Source: an uncultured Lachnospiraceae bacterium (GTDB lineage Bacteria > Bacillota > Clostridia > Lachnospirales > Lachnospiraceae). Taken from it: DNA of 64,000 bases. The stretch lies in the NCBI GenBank assembly GCA_902789555.1, contig CADAOF010000003.1:1-64000 (forward strand). The letters run 5' to 3'. Under the pieces are notes generated by a model. That model was not told where the DNA came from. It saw only the letters and a program-made list of their open reading frames with translations, and made no database searches. The translations under genes and the position numbers were made by a program. Every line of letters begins with the position of its first letter. Within the stretch, counting starts at the first letter, position 1. Shown one piece after another: positions 23,533 through 35,392 of this stretch.

Positions 23533-24360
23533 ATGATCCAGGATATCGCACCGCATGTTTACGATAACGCATTTGCCCACAGAAGAGAGGCCCGCCCGGA
23601 CGACGCCGTCCTCATCACGAAGGACGAAAAAGCCGTTCTGATCCGGGAGACCGAAGACGGCTTCCGCTTTCCGACGGTCGCCGAAGTCGGTGACATGCCG
23701 CTGCGCTTCGGCTTCCTGATCGACAGCATCGCCTACTTTTTCGGCGAAGAAGGCGTCGAAATGGAGGGCTTTTCCTACGCGAAGCAGGCGGAATTCCGCG
23801 CGAAGAAGCCGCGCTACCTGGCCTTCGCGGCGGTTACCGGCTTTCAGCTCGTCCGCTGGATGCATACGCAGAACTTCTGCGGCGCCTGCGGAACGAAACT
23901 TGAGCCGAGCACCTGGGAACGCGCCTTCGTCTGCCCGAAATGCGGCAGGATCAATTATCCGCGTCTGAACCCGGCGGTGATCGTCGCGGTCCTGCATGAA
24001 GACAAAATCCTGGTGACGACCTACTCCGACCGGCCGAGCAAGGGCATGGCCTGCATCGCAGGCTTCGCGGAGATCGGCGAGACGATCGAAGAGTGCGTGC
24101 ACCGCGAGGTCTTTGAAGAGACAGGGCTCAGGGTGAAGAACCTGCGCTTCTACAAGAGTCAGCCCTGGTCATTTACCGATACGCTGCTGTTCGGGTTTTA
24201 CTGCGAACTGGATGGCGACGACGAGACCGTTCACGTAGACCCGACCGAACTGAAGGAAGGCCACTGGATCAGACGTGAGGACATGCCGGACCGGAGCGGC
24301 GAGGCCAGCCTCACGGCGGAAATGCAGGAAATGTTCCGCCGCGGGCAGGAACTGAGATAA
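23533..24360 (+). CDS. nudC: NudC-like NAD(H) pyrophosphatase (Nudix hydrolase with zinc ribbon)
   Basis: A 276-residue protein. The zinc ribbon (FCGACGTKLE ... VCPKCG, ~118-140) precedes a Nudix domain with a complete box: G5xE7xREVxEExGL in GFAEIGETIEECVHREVFEE and TGL. The downstream SQPWSF corresponds to the SQPWPFP signature of NADH pyrophosphatases, with Ser for Pro. The family splits NAD(H) into NMN(H) and AMP and removes NAD caps from RNA. The start is ATG 23533 with AGGAG upstream; the frame extends further back but without initiation signals. A terminator follows at 24470-24499. Confidence 0.87.
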   Translation: MIQDIAPHVYDNAFAHRREARPDDAVLITKDEKAVLIRETEDGFRFPTVAEVGDMPLRFGFLIDSIAYFFGEEGVEMEGFSYAKQAEFRAKKPRYLAFAAVTGFQLVRWMHTQNFCGACGTKLEPSTWERAFVCPKCGRINYPRLNPAVIVAVLHEDKILVTTYSDRPSKGMACIAGFAEIGETIEECVHREVFEETGLRVKNLRFYKSQPWSFTDTLLFGFYCELDGDDETVHVDPTELKEGHWIRREDMPDRSGEASLTAEMQEMFRRGQELR

Positions 24361-24469
24361 AAAACACCCAACATTTCGCCCCTGACGAATGCCCGGCTGA
24401 GGGACTTTACGGCAGGCCTCTGACCGAACGGGCAGCGGCACATGCGGAAGGATCCGCTGAAGCCGGACG

Positions 24470-24499
24470 AAAACCGCGGTTTCCCTGTCCGCGGTTTTC
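24470..24499 (+). terminator. Intrinsic terminator after the Nudix gene
   Basis: A perfect 10-bp stem, AAAACCGCGG (24470-24479) with CCGCGGTTTT (24489-24498), and a 9-base loop. Confidence 0.82.
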
Positions 24500-24596
24500 A
24501 CCGAGTGCGGAGCGGGAATGCATCAGGCATTCCTGCGACTCACGAGGCTGCCGGAGCGGAAGCGGATAATGCCGCATTTCGTGCCGCTCCGTACGG

Positions 24597-24771
24597 GCAG
24601 CCGGCCTGCTGGGGAGCCCTCAGCGGGCAAAGAAGCCCGGTGCGGGCGAAAGCAGGATCTGAGAGAGCAGCCGGCCTGCCGGGGAGCCCTCAGCGGGCAA
24701 AAAAGCCCGGTGTGGGCGGAAGCAGGATCTGAGAGAGCAGCCGGCCTGCCGGGGAGCCCTCAGCGGGCAAG
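24597..24771. repeat. 70-bp tandem repeat, 2.5 copies, upstream of hslO
   Basis: The copies are 24597-24666, 24667-24736 and a 34-base partial 24737-24770; the first two differ at four positions. Each unit holds a small hairpin, CGGGC-A-rich-GCCCG, plus GC-rich inverted pieces (GCCGGC, CCGG). The last copy ends ~28 bp before hslO, so in mRNA the units would form a chain of hairpins in the leader. The rest of 24361-24798 contains only the terminator at 24470. Confidence 0.92.
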
Positions 24772-24798
24772 GCAGCAATAATAAAGAAAGGAACAACC

Positions 24799-25749
24799 AT
24801 GACTGAACATACGAACAGAGAAGATTACGTCGTAAGCGCGATCGCTGCGGGCGGACACATCCGCGCCTACGCGGCCACGACGCGTGCGATGGCAGAGGAA
24901 GCAAGAGTGCGTCATGACCAGAGCCCGGTCGTCACCGCCGCCCTCGGACGGCTCATGACCGGCGCCGCCATGATGGGCGTCCAGATGAAGGAGGCCGCGG
25001 GAAAGATCACGCTGACGGTCAAGGGCGACGGCCCCGTGCAGATGCTCACCGCCGTCGCGGATACCGAAGGAAACGTCAAGGCCTACGCCGCCGAGCCGCA
25101 GGCGATCGCCCACTCGTCAAACGGCAAACTGAACGTAAAGGGCATCGTCGGAAAAGGCGAACTCACGGTCGTGAAGGACATTGGCCTGAAGGAACCTTAT
25201 GTGGGGACGACGCAGCTCGTGAGCGGCGAGATCGCCGAAGACCTCACCTACTACTATGCCGTTTCCGAACAGACGCCCACCGTGATGGCCCTCGGCGTCC
25301 TGATGAACAAGGACAACACCGTACGGCAGGCCGGCGGCTTCATGCTGCAGCTCATGCCGGATGCTTCCGACGAGCTCGCAGAGGACCTCGAAAACATCGT
25401 CCTTGCTTTGCCGCCCATCACCTCCATGCTGGATGAAAACGAAACGCCCGAGGAGATCCTTGAGGACATTCTCGTGCATTTCGGCTACGAAGAACTGGAA
25501 AAGAAGCCGGTCCGCTTCCGCTGCGACTGCAGCCGGGAAAAGATCGCTCTCGCTCTCGCAGGCCTGAACAAATATGACATGCTGGACCTCATGGTCTCCC
25601 AGAAGGAAGTCGAGGTCAGGTGCGACTACTGCGGCACCGCCTATACCTTTGACCGCGAGGAAATGAAGACGCTCTACAAGAAATTCCACAGAGCCGGAAA
25701 AGATGACCGAAAAGAAGAAAACAAAACCGAAGAAAACGGAGAGCAGTAA
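24799..25749 (+). CDS. hslO: Redox-regulated chaperone Hsp33
   Basis: A 316-residue cytosolic holdase that binds unfolding proteins under oxidative stress. The zinc-binding redox switch is complete: CDC (~241-243) and CDYCG (~274-278), as in the C-x-C...C-x2-C motif. The N-terminal domain has RAYAATTRAMAEEARVRHD and VKGDGPVQMLTAVADTEGNV, both typical. The C-terminus is longer than usual by ~20 highly charged residues (KDDRKEENKTEENG), and that tail is encoded by the DNA that also starts the next gene in another frame. RBS AAAGGAA precedes the ATG. Confidence 0.95.
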   Translation: MTEHTNREDYVVSAIAAGGHIRAYAATTRAMAEEARVRHDQSPVVTAALGRLMTGAAMMGVQMKEAAGKITLTVKGDGPVQMLTAVADTEGNVKAYAAEPQAIAHSSNGKLNVKGIVGKGELTVVKDIGLKEPYVGTTQLVSGEIAEDLTYYYAVSEQTPTVMALGVLMNKDNTVRQAGGFMLQLMPDASDELAEDLENIVLALPPITSMLDENETPEEILEDILVHFGYEELEKKPVRFRCDCSREKIALALAGLNKYDMLDLMVSQKEVEVRCDYCGTAYTFDREEMKTLYKKFHRAGKDDRKEENKTEENGEQ

Positions 25750-26863
25750 GAAAAAAACGCGGAAGACCCCGGAAAAGCCGGTGCCCGTGCATGTTCTCGT
25801 GTTCCGCTTCCTGCTTGCCCTGATTCCCGGGGCGGCAGCATTTGCCCTGCTGAAATACTCGGAGAGCCACAAGGATTTCTCCGAGTGGTTCGCGCTGCGC
25901 GTGCAGCCGCTCTGGCAGGGCTCCATGGGGCGCTTCACCTCGCTCTTTCCCTTCTCCGTCAACGAGATCGTGATCTATCTTGCGATCCTTGCCGCGGTTT
26001 ACTTTCTCGTGCGGGACATCACGCGCCTCTTCAGGGGCACCGCAAAGAGACTCTGGCTCTACCTGTGGCTCCGCGACGCCGTGCTGGTGGGCGGCATTCT
26101 CTTTCTCATGTCCACCGTCGGGAGCGGCGTTAATTTCTCGCGTTATACCTTCGCGGAGAAGACGGGGCTTTCGACCGCCGGCGGCACCGTGGACGAACTG
26201 GAGGCGCTCTGCCGGGAGATGGTTGCCGGCGTCAACCGCTATGCGGATCTCGTGGAGCGGGATGAGGACGGCTGCTGCGCCGTTTCCGACAGCCTTGCGA
26301 AGGACTCCGTCGCGGCCATGAAGAAACTCGCGGAGACCTATGCTTTCCTGGACGTTTACTATCCGCGTCCCAAGGCGATCCTCTGGTCCGAATTCATGTC
26401 CCATGCCAATTTCACCGGCATCTACTCGCCCTTCACCGGTGAGAGCCAGTACAACGCCAACGCGCCGGACTACGGCAAGCCGCACACCGTCTGCCATGAG
26501 CTCGGCCACGCTGCCGGCTTCGAGAGGGAAGACGAAGCCAACTTCATCGGCTTCCTTGCCTGCCTGGAATCGGGCGACCCGACCTTTGCCTACAGCGGAT
26601 ATCTCCTCGGCTACATTTATGCGACGAATGCGCTCTACAGTGCGGACTACGACCGCTTTGTCCTGGCGCGGAAAGGCCTCGATCCGAGAGCGAGCCACGA
26701 CCTGGACGTGAATACCGAATACTGGAGTCACTATAAGGGCAAGGTCGCCGAGGTGTCGGACCATATCAACAACAGTACCCTGGAATTCCACGGCGTCGAG
26801 GACGGTGTCAAGAGCTACGGGCGGGTCGTCGATCTGATGATCGCCTGGTACCGCGAAAAATGA
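25703..26863 (+). CDS. DUF3810 membrane metalloprotease-like protein
   Basis: A 386-residue protein with a very Lys-rich N-terminus (first ~25 residues), three membrane segments (~30-48, ~90-108, ~130-148) and an extracytoplasmic domain carrying HELGHAAGFEREDEANF (~265-281). This is an HExxH zinc motif with a downstream glutamate, as in gluzincin-type peptidases. DUF3810 proteins are annotated as such in Clostridia; no substrate is known. The first 47 bases overlap the end of hslO in another frame, and the next in-frame ATG is ~70 codons on, inside the membrane region, so the overlap appears genuine and the two are translationally coupled. Confidence 0.8.
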   Translation: MTEKKKTKPKKTESSKKKTRKTPEKPVPVHVLVFRFLLALIPGAAAFALLKYSESHKDFSEWFALRVQPLWQGSMGRFTSLFPFSVNEIVIYLAILAAVYFLVRDITRLFRGTAKRLWLYLWLRDAVLVGGILFLMSTVGSGVNFSRYTFAEKTGLSTAGGTVDELEALCREMVAGVNRYADLVERDEDGCCAVSDSLAKDSVAAMKKLAETYAFLDVYYPRPKAILWSEFMSHANFTGIYSPFTGESQYNANAPDYGKPHTVCHELGHAAGFEREDEANFIGFLACLESGDPTFAYSGYLLGYIYATNALYSADYDRFVLARKGLDPRASHDLDVNTEYWSHYKGKVAEVSDHINNSTLEFHGVEDGVKSYGRVVDLMIAWYREK

Positions 26864-26899
26864 CCTGCAGCCGCGCCTGAACGGTGCGGCGGGGAGCAA

Positions 26900-27850
26900 A
26901 TGATGTTTGACGTTTTCAGAAATCTTCTGAACCCGCTGCTCTATATTTTCCTGTTCATTGCGATCGGCTTCGCGCTGAGGCGGCTCAGGCTGCTGCCGGA
27001 TAACGCGGCGGCAGTTTTATCGCGCCTGGAAAGTGATTTCATCATCCCGGGCATGGTCCTGAATTCCTTCATCCACCACTGCACGGTCGCGTCGATCCGT
27101 TCGTTTTCCGGGCCGATACTGCTGTGCTTCGGCCTCCAGATCGTGATCATCCTGCTGTCCGGGCCGCTGTCAAAACTGTTCGTGAAGGAAGGCTATTACC
27201 GGAACCTCTACCGCTACCAGCTGATCTACGTCAGCTGGGGCTTCATGGGCTACGCGCTGGTCCAGTCGCTGTTCGGCGCCGAGACACTTTATTATTTCAT
27301 TCTTTTTGCGCTTCCGATGAACGTCGGCTGCTACGTTTACGGCGTGCCCCTGCTGACGCCGCACCGGGAAGGCGCCTCTGCGCTGAAGAACCTCTTCAGC
27401 CCCTCCCTGATGGCAACGCTGGCCGGTGCGGTGCTGGGGCTTGCCGGTTTTGCCGAGGTCATGCCGAAGTTTCTGGAAGACGCGCTGTCCGCATGTGCGA
27501 ACATGTTCAGCCCCGTTGCGATGCTGCTGACCGGCTTTACGATCGGCGGCTTCGTCCTGAAGGAAATGTTCACGGACCGGAAGGCCTGGCTTCTCTGCCT
27601 GATCCGTATGGTCCTGATGCCGCTGCTCCTGCTGCCGATCGCGTATCTTGCCGGGGCAAATGAGCAGGTCCTGACTTTCGTCCTTTTCATGCACGCGATG
27701 CCGATGGGACTGTTCACGGTGATCTATCCGCCGCGCTACGGCATGGACGCCAAGCCCGGTGCTTCGATGGTCCTGGTTTCCTACCTGCTGTGCTCGGTCA
27801 CGCTGCCCGTTTTTTACGCGCTTTTGCTGAAGGTCCTGAGGACAAGCTGA
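26900..27850 (+). CDS. AEC-family transporter (auxin efflux carrier family), copy 1
   Basis: A 316-residue protein with about ten membrane segments in two inverted halves, typical of AEC carriers for organic anions such as malate or other small acids. The first half has LPDNAAAVLSRLESDFIIPG, the conserved N-terminal region, and the second MLLTGFTIGGFVLKEMFTDR. The start is either of two adjacent ATGs (26900/26903) after GGGGAG. It lies 36 bp behind the DUF3810 gene and 60 bp ahead of a close paralogue, so gene duplication in place is likely. Confidence 0.85.
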   Translation: MMFDVFRNLLNPLLYIFLFIAIGFALRRLRLLPDNAAAVLSRLESDFIIPGMVLNSFIHHCTVASIRSFSGPILLCFGLQIVIILLSGPLSKLFVKEGYYRNLYRYQLIYVSWGFMGYALVQSLFGAETLYYFILFALPMNVGCYVYGVPLLTPHREGASALKNLFSPSLMATLAGAVLGLAGFAEVMPKFLEDALSACANMFSPVAMLLTGFTIGGFVLKEMFTDRKAWLLCLIRMVLMPLLLLPIAYLAGANEQVLTFVLFMHAMPMGLFTVIYPPRYGMDAKPGASMVLVSYLLCSVTLPVFYALLLKVLRTS

Positions 27851-27875
27851 GCAGAGCGGGCAGTCATTCCGAAAC

Positions 27876-27895
27876 TCGGGCGGGATCCCGCCTGA
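27876..27895. other. Short perfect palindrome between the AEC genes
   Basis: GGCGGGATCCCGCC (27879-27892) is self-complementary, with three further pairs outside it counting one G-U. It may be a hairpin in the intercistronic mRNA or a protein-binding site; there is no T-run. Confidence 0.4.
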
Positions 27896-27910
27896 CAGGA
27901 GACAGTCAAT

Positions 27911-28870
27911 ATGCTGACGGTTTTCAAGGGGCTTCTGAGCCCGATGCTCTACATGCTGTTTTTCATCGCGGCAGGCTTCGTCCTGCGGCGTCTTAAGGTG
28001 CTGCCGGACAATGCCGCTCTCGTTCTGTCACGGCTGGAAAGCAGCCTCATCATCCCGGCGATGATCCTGAACGCCTTCATCCGCAGCTGCACGCTCGAAT
28101 CGATCCGGGCAAATTATCCGGCGATGCTTCTGTCCGCCGGGCTGGAGATGGTGCTGATCATCGTTTCCCGGCCTCTGTCCGGACTTTTCGCGAAGGCGGG
28201 CTATGAGCGGGACCTTTACCGCTACGAGCTGATCTACACGAATACGGGCTTTTTCGGATATGCACTGGTGCAGGCCGTGTTCGGGCCGGAGATCCTCTAC
28301 CACTACATGCTCTTTGTCCTGCCCATGACCATGGGCTGCTATACGGTAGGCGTATCGATGCTTATGCCTGCAGGTCGTGACGCGAAAAGCCAGTGGAAGC
28401 GCCTGCTGAATCCCTCGATGATCTCGATTGCAGCCGGTATCGCGCTCGGACTTCTGGGAGTCGGGAAGATCCTGCCGCCTTTCCTGTCGGATGCCCTTTC
28501 CGCGGGTGCAGGCATGTTCAGCCCGCTCGCAATGCTTCTCACCGGCTTTACGGTCGGCGGCTTCGCCCTGAAGGACATGTTCGGGGACAAACGCTCCTAT
28601 CTGATGATCCTGATCCGCATGGTTCTGCTGCCTGGGGCTGCTGTCAGCCTTGCTTACCTTTCCGGCGCGGACGACAGGATCCTGATCTTCGCGCTCTTCG
28701 TACACGCGCTGCCGTTAGGCCTGAATCCGGTGATCTATCCGCCGCAGTACGGAAAGGACGCGCGTCCCGGCGCCTCCATGGCGCTGGTGTCGACGCTTTT
28801 CGCCCTGATCTCACTGCCGCTGTTCTATGCCCTGCTGCTGAAGCTCCTCGGCGCCCTGCCGACGGCGTGA
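27911..28870 (+). CDS. AEC-family transporter, copy 2
   Basis: A 319-residue paralogue of the preceding gene: the same start (VFKGLLSPMLYMLFFIAAGF), LPDNAALVLSRLESSLIIPA, a shared MLLTGFTVGGFALKDMFGDK, and an identical gene end (FYALLLK). Two half-repeats of five helices, as in other AEC carriers. The transported compound cannot be read from sequence; differences in the middle (RDLYRYELIYTNTGFFGYAL) may set specificity. RBS AGGAGA lies ten bases before the ATG. The next gene, uvrB, has its own promoter, so this ends the transcript or reads through weakly. Confidence 0.85.
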   Translation: MLTVFKGLLSPMLYMLFFIAAGFVLRRLKVLPDNAALVLSRLESSLIIPAMILNAFIRSCTLESIRANYPAMLLSAGLEMVLIIVSRPLSGLFAKAGYERDLYRYELIYTNTGFFGYALVQAVFGPEILYHYMLFVLPMTMGCYTVGVSMLMPAGRDAKSQWKRLLNPSMISIAAGIALGLLGVGKILPPFLSDALSAGAGMFSPLAMLLTGFTVGGFALKDMFGDKRSYLMILIRMVLLPGAAVSLAYLSGADDRILIFALFVHALPLGLNPVIYPPQYGKDARPGASMALVSTLFALISLPLFYALLLKLLGALPTA

Positions 28871-28929
28871 GCTTCCGTCCCCCGGAGAGGGGTTCATAAA
28901 CTCTTAAGATTTCCCTGCCGGCGGCTTTC

Positions 28930-28958
28930 TTGCCACCGGCGGTTCTTTATGTTATAAT
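28930..28958 (+). promoter_or_regulatory. Promoter of the uvrB-uvrA-clpX cluster
   Basis: TTGCCA (28930-28935), 17 bp, TATAAT (28953-28958), 51 bp before uvrB. I saw no CGAACATATGTTCG-type LexA box in the surrounding ~130 bases. Confidence 0.72.
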
Positions 28959-29009
28959 GATATTTTGTGAAAGTGGGGGAATTTTCACGAAGAGGAGAGA
29001 CATTGCAGC

Positions 29010-31007
<1,998 letters not shown>

Positions 31008-31011
31008 CGCC

Positions 31012-33873
31012 GTGGAAAGAATGCCGAAACAGTATATCAAGGTCCGCGGCGCGGCGGAGAACAACTTAAAGCACCTGAACGTGGACATTCCGCGGAACGA
31101 ACTCGTGGTGCTGACGGGCCTCTCCGGTTCGGGCAAGTCCTCGCTCGCCTTCGAGACCATTTACGCGGAAGGGCAGCGGCGCTACATGGAGTCGCTTTCC
31201 TCCTACGCGAGACAGTTCCTGGGACAGATGGACAAGCCGGATGTCGAGTCCATCACCGGCCTTTCGCCGGCCATTTCCATCGACCAGAAATCGACGAACC
31301 GGAACCCGCGCTCGACCGTGGGGACCGTGACGGAGATCTACGATTACCTGCGCCTTCTGTACGCGCGGGTGGGCATTCCGCACTGCCCGAACTGCGGCCG
31401 CGAGATCCGCAGGCAGACCGTCGACGAGATGGTCGAGCAGCTGATGCGTTATCCCGAACGGACGCGCATCCAGATCCTCGCTCCGGTCGTGCGCGGCAAG
31501 AAAGGCCGCCATGAAAAACTCCTGGAGGACGCAAAGCGCCGCGGATTCGTGCGGGCGCGCGTGGACGGCGAGGTCAGGGACCTCGACGAGGAGATCGTCC
31601 TTGACAAGAACATCAAGCACAATATTGAGATCGTCGTGGACCGCATCGCGGTGCGGCCGGGCATCGGCACCCGCATGACGGATTCGCTCGAGACGGCGCT
31701 CGGCCTTGCGGACGGCCTGGTCTCAGCGGATGTCGAGGGAGAGGTCCTGACCTTCAGCGAGCATTTCGCCTGCCCCGACTGCGGCATCAGTATGGAAGAA
31801 ATCGAGCCGCGGAGCTTTTCCTTCAACAATCCCTTCGGCGCCTGTCCGGACTGCCTGGGTCTCGGCTATACGATGAAGTTCGCGAAGGAACTGATCGTCG
31901 ACGAAGAGAAGAGCTTCAGCGAAGGCTGCATCCTCGCGCCGGGCTGGATCAATTCAAACAAGAAGGACAGCTTCGGCTACGCGGTGAACAAGGCGCTTGC
32001 GGATTTCTACCATATCGACATGAGCGTTCCTTTTAAGGATCTCGACCCGGTCTTTCAGCAGCGCTTCGTGTTTGACGGTTTTCCGGATACCGTTCCGGTG
32101 CATTACAAGAGCCAGCGCGGTACCGGCGTCTACGACGTGAAGTTCGAAGGGCTGATCGCGAACCTGGAGCGGCGCTACCGCGAAAGCAGCGCGACCTTCA
32201 AGGCTGAATACGAAAATTATATGAGATTTTCACCGTGTGAGACCTGTAAGGGGATGAGGCTTAAGAAAACTTCCCTGGCGGTCACGATCGGCGGCAAGAA
32301 TATCTACGATCTGACGAACCAGCCCGTGGGCGACATCAAAAAAGATCTGGCGGCGATGCACTTCACGCCGAATGAGCAGACGATCGCAACGCCCATCCTT
32401 CGCGAGGTGAACGCGAGACTCGGCTTCCTCGTGGACGTGGGCCTCGATTACCTGAGCCTCACTCGGGCAGCCGGTACTCTTTCCGGCGGCGAGAGCCAGC
32501 GCATCCGCCTGGCGACGCAGGTGGGGAGCGGCCTTGTGGGCGTCTCCTACATCCTGGACGAGCCGTCCATCGGCCTGCACCAACGGGACAACGCCAAGCT
32601 CCTCGCGACCTTAAAGCATCTGCGCGACCTCGGCAACAGCGTGCTCGTGGTCGAACACGACGAGGAGACGATGTGGGCCGCGGATACGATCATCGACATC
32701 GGTCCAGGCGCCGGCGAGCACGGCGGCGAGGTCGTGGCAGTGGGGACCGCACAGGACCTGATCAATTGTCCGAGATCGGTCACCGGCGATTATCTTTCCG
32801 GCAGGAAGCGCATCCCGGTGCCGAAGGTGAGGAAACAGCCGACCGGCTGGATCACCGTGCGCGGCGCAGCGGAGCATAACTTAAAGCACATTGACGTGGC
32901 CTTCCCGACGGGCGTCTTCACCTGCGTGACCGGCGTTTCCGGTTCAGGCAAGAGCTCGCTCGTCAACGAGATCCTGTACAAGAACGCGTCGCGGATGCTG
33001 TACCGCACGAAGATCGAAGCCGGCAAGTGCGACGGCATCGACGGCCTGGACCGGATCGACAAGGTCATCGCCATCGACCAGTCCCCGATCGGGCGCACGC
33101 CCCGCTCGAACCCGGCGACCTATACCGGCGCCTTCGACCTGATCCGCGACCTCTTCGCGCAGACGGCCGACGCGAAGGCAAGAGGCTACCAGAAGGGGCG
33201 CTTCAGCTTCAATGTCAAGGGCGGGCGCTGCGAAGCCTGCTCGGGCGACGGCATCATCAAGATCGAGATGCACTTCCTGGCCGACGTCTACGTGCCCTGC
33301 GAGGTCTGCGGCGGCAAACGCTACAACCGCGAGACCCTGGAGGTGCGCTATAAGGGGAAGAACATCGCGGAGGTCCTGGACATGACCGTGGAAGAGGCGC
33401 TGCCCTTCTTCGAACATGTGCCGGCCATCCGCCAGAAGATTAAAATGCTGTACGAGGTCGGACTCGGCTACATCCGGCTCGGCCAGCCCTCGACCACCCT
33501 TTCGGGCGGCGAGGCGCAGCGCATCAAACTGGCGACCGAACTGTCCCGCCGGGAGACCGGCCGGACTCTGTACATCCTGGATGAACCGACCACCGGCCTG
33601 CATTTCGCAGACGTTCACAAGCTGACGGAGATCCTGAAGAAACTGGCTTCCGGCGGCAACACGGTGGTGGTCATTGAACATAATCTGGACGTGATCAAGT
33701 GTGCTGACTGGATCATCGACCTCGGCCCCGAAGGCGGCGACGCCGGCGGCACCCTGCTCGCGCAGGGAACGCCCGAGGAGGTGGCGGCGGTCGAAAGTTC
33801 CTATACCGGCCAGTACATCAAAAAGACGCTGGAACGGACATATCTCTGTGAGGAAAAGCAAGATGATGAGTGA
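31012..33873 (+). CDS. uvrA: Excinuclease ABC subunit A
   Basis: A 953-residue damage-recognition ATPase with two ABC modules. The first Walker A is [12 protein letters not shown] (~31), the second [12 protein letters not shown] (~643). There are several zinc-binding Cys sets, including CPNCG...(first module) and CEACSGDG...CEVCGGKR (second module). The ABC signatures [13 protein letters not shown] and [13 protein letters not shown] are both intact. I use GTG 31012, nine bases after AGGAG; an ATG at 31021 is the alternative, with poorer spacing. It is co-transcribed with uvrB, and its last 11 bases overlap clpX. Confidence 0.97.
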   Translation: MERMPKQYIKVRGAAENNLKHLNVDIPRNELVVLTGLSGSGKSSLAFETIYAEGQRRYMESLSSYARQFLGQMDKPDVESITGLSPAISIDQKSTNRNPRSTVGTVTEIYDYLRLLYARVGIPHCPNCGREIRRQTVDEMVEQLMRYPERTRIQILAPVVRGKKGRHEKLLEDAKRRGFVRARVDGEVRDLDEEIVLDKNIKHNIEIVVDRIAVRPGIGTRMTDSLETALGLADGLVSADVEGEVLTFSEHFACPDCGISMEEIEPRSFSFNNPFGACPDCLGLGYTMKFAKELIVDEEKSFSEGCILAPGWINSNKKDSFGYAVNKALADFYHIDMSVPFKDLDPVFQQRFVFDGFPDTVPVHYKSQRGTGVYDVKFEGLIANLERRYRESSATFKAEYENYMRFSPCETCKGMRLKKTSLAVTIGGKNIYDLTNQPVGDIKKDLAAMHFTPNEQTIATPILREVNARLGFLVDVGLDYLSLTRAAGTLSGGESQRIRLATQVGSGLVGVSYILDEPSIGLHQRDNAKLLATLKHLRDLGNSVLVVEHDEETMWAADTIIDIGPGAGEHGGEVVAVGTAQDLINCPRSVTGDYLSGRKRIPVPKVRKQPTGWITVRGAAEHNLKHIDVAFPTGVFTCVTGVSGSGKSSLVNEILYKNASRMLYRTKIEAGKCDGIDGLDRIDKVIAIDQSPIGRTPRSNPATYTGAFDLIRDLFAQTADAKARGYQKGRFSFNVKGGRCEACSGDGIIKIEMHFLADVYVPCEVCGGKRYNRETLEVRYKGKNIAEVLDMTVEEALPFFEHVPAIRQKIKMLYEVGLGYIRLGQPSTTLSGGEAQRIKLATELSRRETGRTLYILDEPTTGLHFADVHKLTEILKKLASGGNTVVVIEHNLDVIKCADWIIDLGPEGGDAGGTLLAQGTPEEVAAVESSYTGQYIKKTLERTYLCEEKQDDE

Positions 33874-35392
33874 ATTTGACAACGATAAACGTACGGATGA
33901 CGACGTGGATACCGACATCCTGGACGCCGTGGAAGAAGAGGGCGGAAAACCCTCCGGCGGAGACGGAAAAGGCGGAAAGCAGCAGAGCCCGGGCGGCGGA
34001 GGACGCCGCAGCGAGCGCTACTGCAGCATGTGCCACCGTCCGGAAAGCCAGACGAGCGGCATGATGCAGCTGCCCGGCGGCTTCAACATCTGCACGGACT
34101 GCATGCAGAAGTCCTTTGACAGTTTTAATCAAAGCGGGCTCGACATCAACAGTCTGCCGAAGATCCCCATCGGCCGCATCCAGCTCGGCCGCATCACGCC
34201 GGACGGTGCCGAAGGCCAGGGAAGGACCGTGAAGAAACGGAAGACCGAAGCCGAAAAGGAAGCCGAAAAACTGACCATGAAGGACATTCCGCGCCCGCAC
34301 CGCATCAAGGCGATGCTGGACGAATACGTGGTCGGCCAGGAACGGGCCAAGAAAGCCATGTCCGTGGCCGTATACAACCATTACAAGCGCGTGTTCTGCG
34401 AGAAGAAGGACGGCATTGAGATCGAGAAATCGAACATGCTGATGATCGGACCGACGGGCTCCGGCAAGACTTACCTCGTGAAGACGCTGGCAGGCCTCCT
34501 GAAGGTGCCGCTTGCGATCGCGGATGCGACCAGCCTCACCGAAGCCGGCTACATCGGCGACGACATCGAAAGCGTGCTTTCGAAGCTGCTCATGGCGTCG
34601 GACAATGACGTCGACCGCGCCGAGCACGGCATCGTTTACATCGATGAGATCGACAAGATCGCGAAGAAGCAGAACATGACGAGCCGCGACGTTTCCGGCG
34701 AATCGGTGCAGCAGGAACTCCTGAAGATGCTCGAGGGCACGAAAATGGAGATCCCGATCGGCGCGACCAGCAAGAACCCGATGGTGCCGACGACGGTGAT
34801 CGATACGAGCAACATCCTCTTCATCTGCGGCGGCGCCTTCCCTGAAATGGAGAACATCATCCGCGAGCGCCTGAACAAGACCGCAGGCATCGGCTTCTCC
34901 GGCGAACTGAAAATCGGCGAGGGAAGCACGGACGACGACAACATTCTCATGAAGGCGAGCATGGAAGACCTCCGGAAGTTCGGGATGATCCCGGAATTCC
35001 TCGGCCGCCTGCCCGTCCTCGTGACGCTCGAGAGCCTTTCCCGCGACTACCTGGTGCGGATCCTGAAGGAACCGAAGAACGCCATCCTGAAGCAGTACGT
35101 GAAGCTCCTCGCCATGGACGAGGTGGACCTGCGTTTCGAAGAAGGGGCGCTCGAACTGATCGCCGAGAAGGCCATGGAAAAGAAGACAGGCGCCCGCGGG
35201 CTCCGGGCTATCCTGGAGGAATATATGCTCGACATCATGTACGAGATTCCGAAGGACGACAGCATCGGCCGCGTGACCATCACCCGGGACTACCTGGAAA
35301 AGAAGGGCGGACCGAAGATCGAACTGCGGGGACAGCTTGCGCTGCCGGATACGGCCGGTGAGAGCGCCCTGTCGGCGGGAGAGACGAGATGA
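33863..35392 (+). CDS. clpX: ATP-dependent Clp protease ATP-binding subunit ClpX
   Basis: A 509-residue AAA+ unfoldase that feeds tagged proteins to ClpP. The zinc-binding domain (CSMCH ... CTDCM, ~53-80) recognises substrates and adaptors. Walker A is GPTGSGKT (~196-203), Walker [12 protein letters not shown], followed by sensor and arginine-finger regions ([14 protein letters not shown]). It is ~80-90 residues longer than usual: an acidic, Gly-rich N-terminal extension (~50) and a Lys/Glu-rich linker after the zinc domain. The start ATG 33863/33866 overlaps the uvrA end. clpP is not adjacent, unlike the common tig-clpP-clpX order. Confidence 0.95.
   Translation: MMSEFDNDKRTDDDVDTDILDAVEEEGGKPSGGDGKGGKQQSPGGGGRRSERYCSMCHRPESQTSGMMQLPGGFNICTDCMQKSFDSFNQSGLDINSLPKIPIGRIQLGRITPDGAEGQGRTVKKRKTEAEKEAEKLTMKDIPRPHRIKAMLDEYVVGQERAKKAMSVAVYNHYKRVFCEKKDGIEIEKSNMLMIGPTGSGKTYLVKTLAGLLKVPLAIADATSLTEAGYIGDDIESVLSKLLMASDNDVDRAEHGIVYIDEIDKIAKKQNMTSRDVSGESVQQELLKMLEGTKMEIPIGATSKNPMVPTTVIDTSNILFICGGAFPEMENIIRERLNKTAGIGFSGELKIGEGSTDDDNILMKASMEDLRKFGMIPEFLGRLPVLVTLESLSRDYLVRILKEPKNAILKQYVKLLAMDEVDLRFEEGALELIAEKAMEKKTGARGLRAILEEYMLDIMYEIPKDDSIGRVTITRDYLEKKGGPKIELRGQLALPDTAGESALSAGETR

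Noticed and set aside
24442-24781. Frames of 87-96 codons running through the 70-bp repeats
   Set aside because: They are a by-product of the tandem repeat in GC-rich DNA; no ribosome binding site and no homology pattern.
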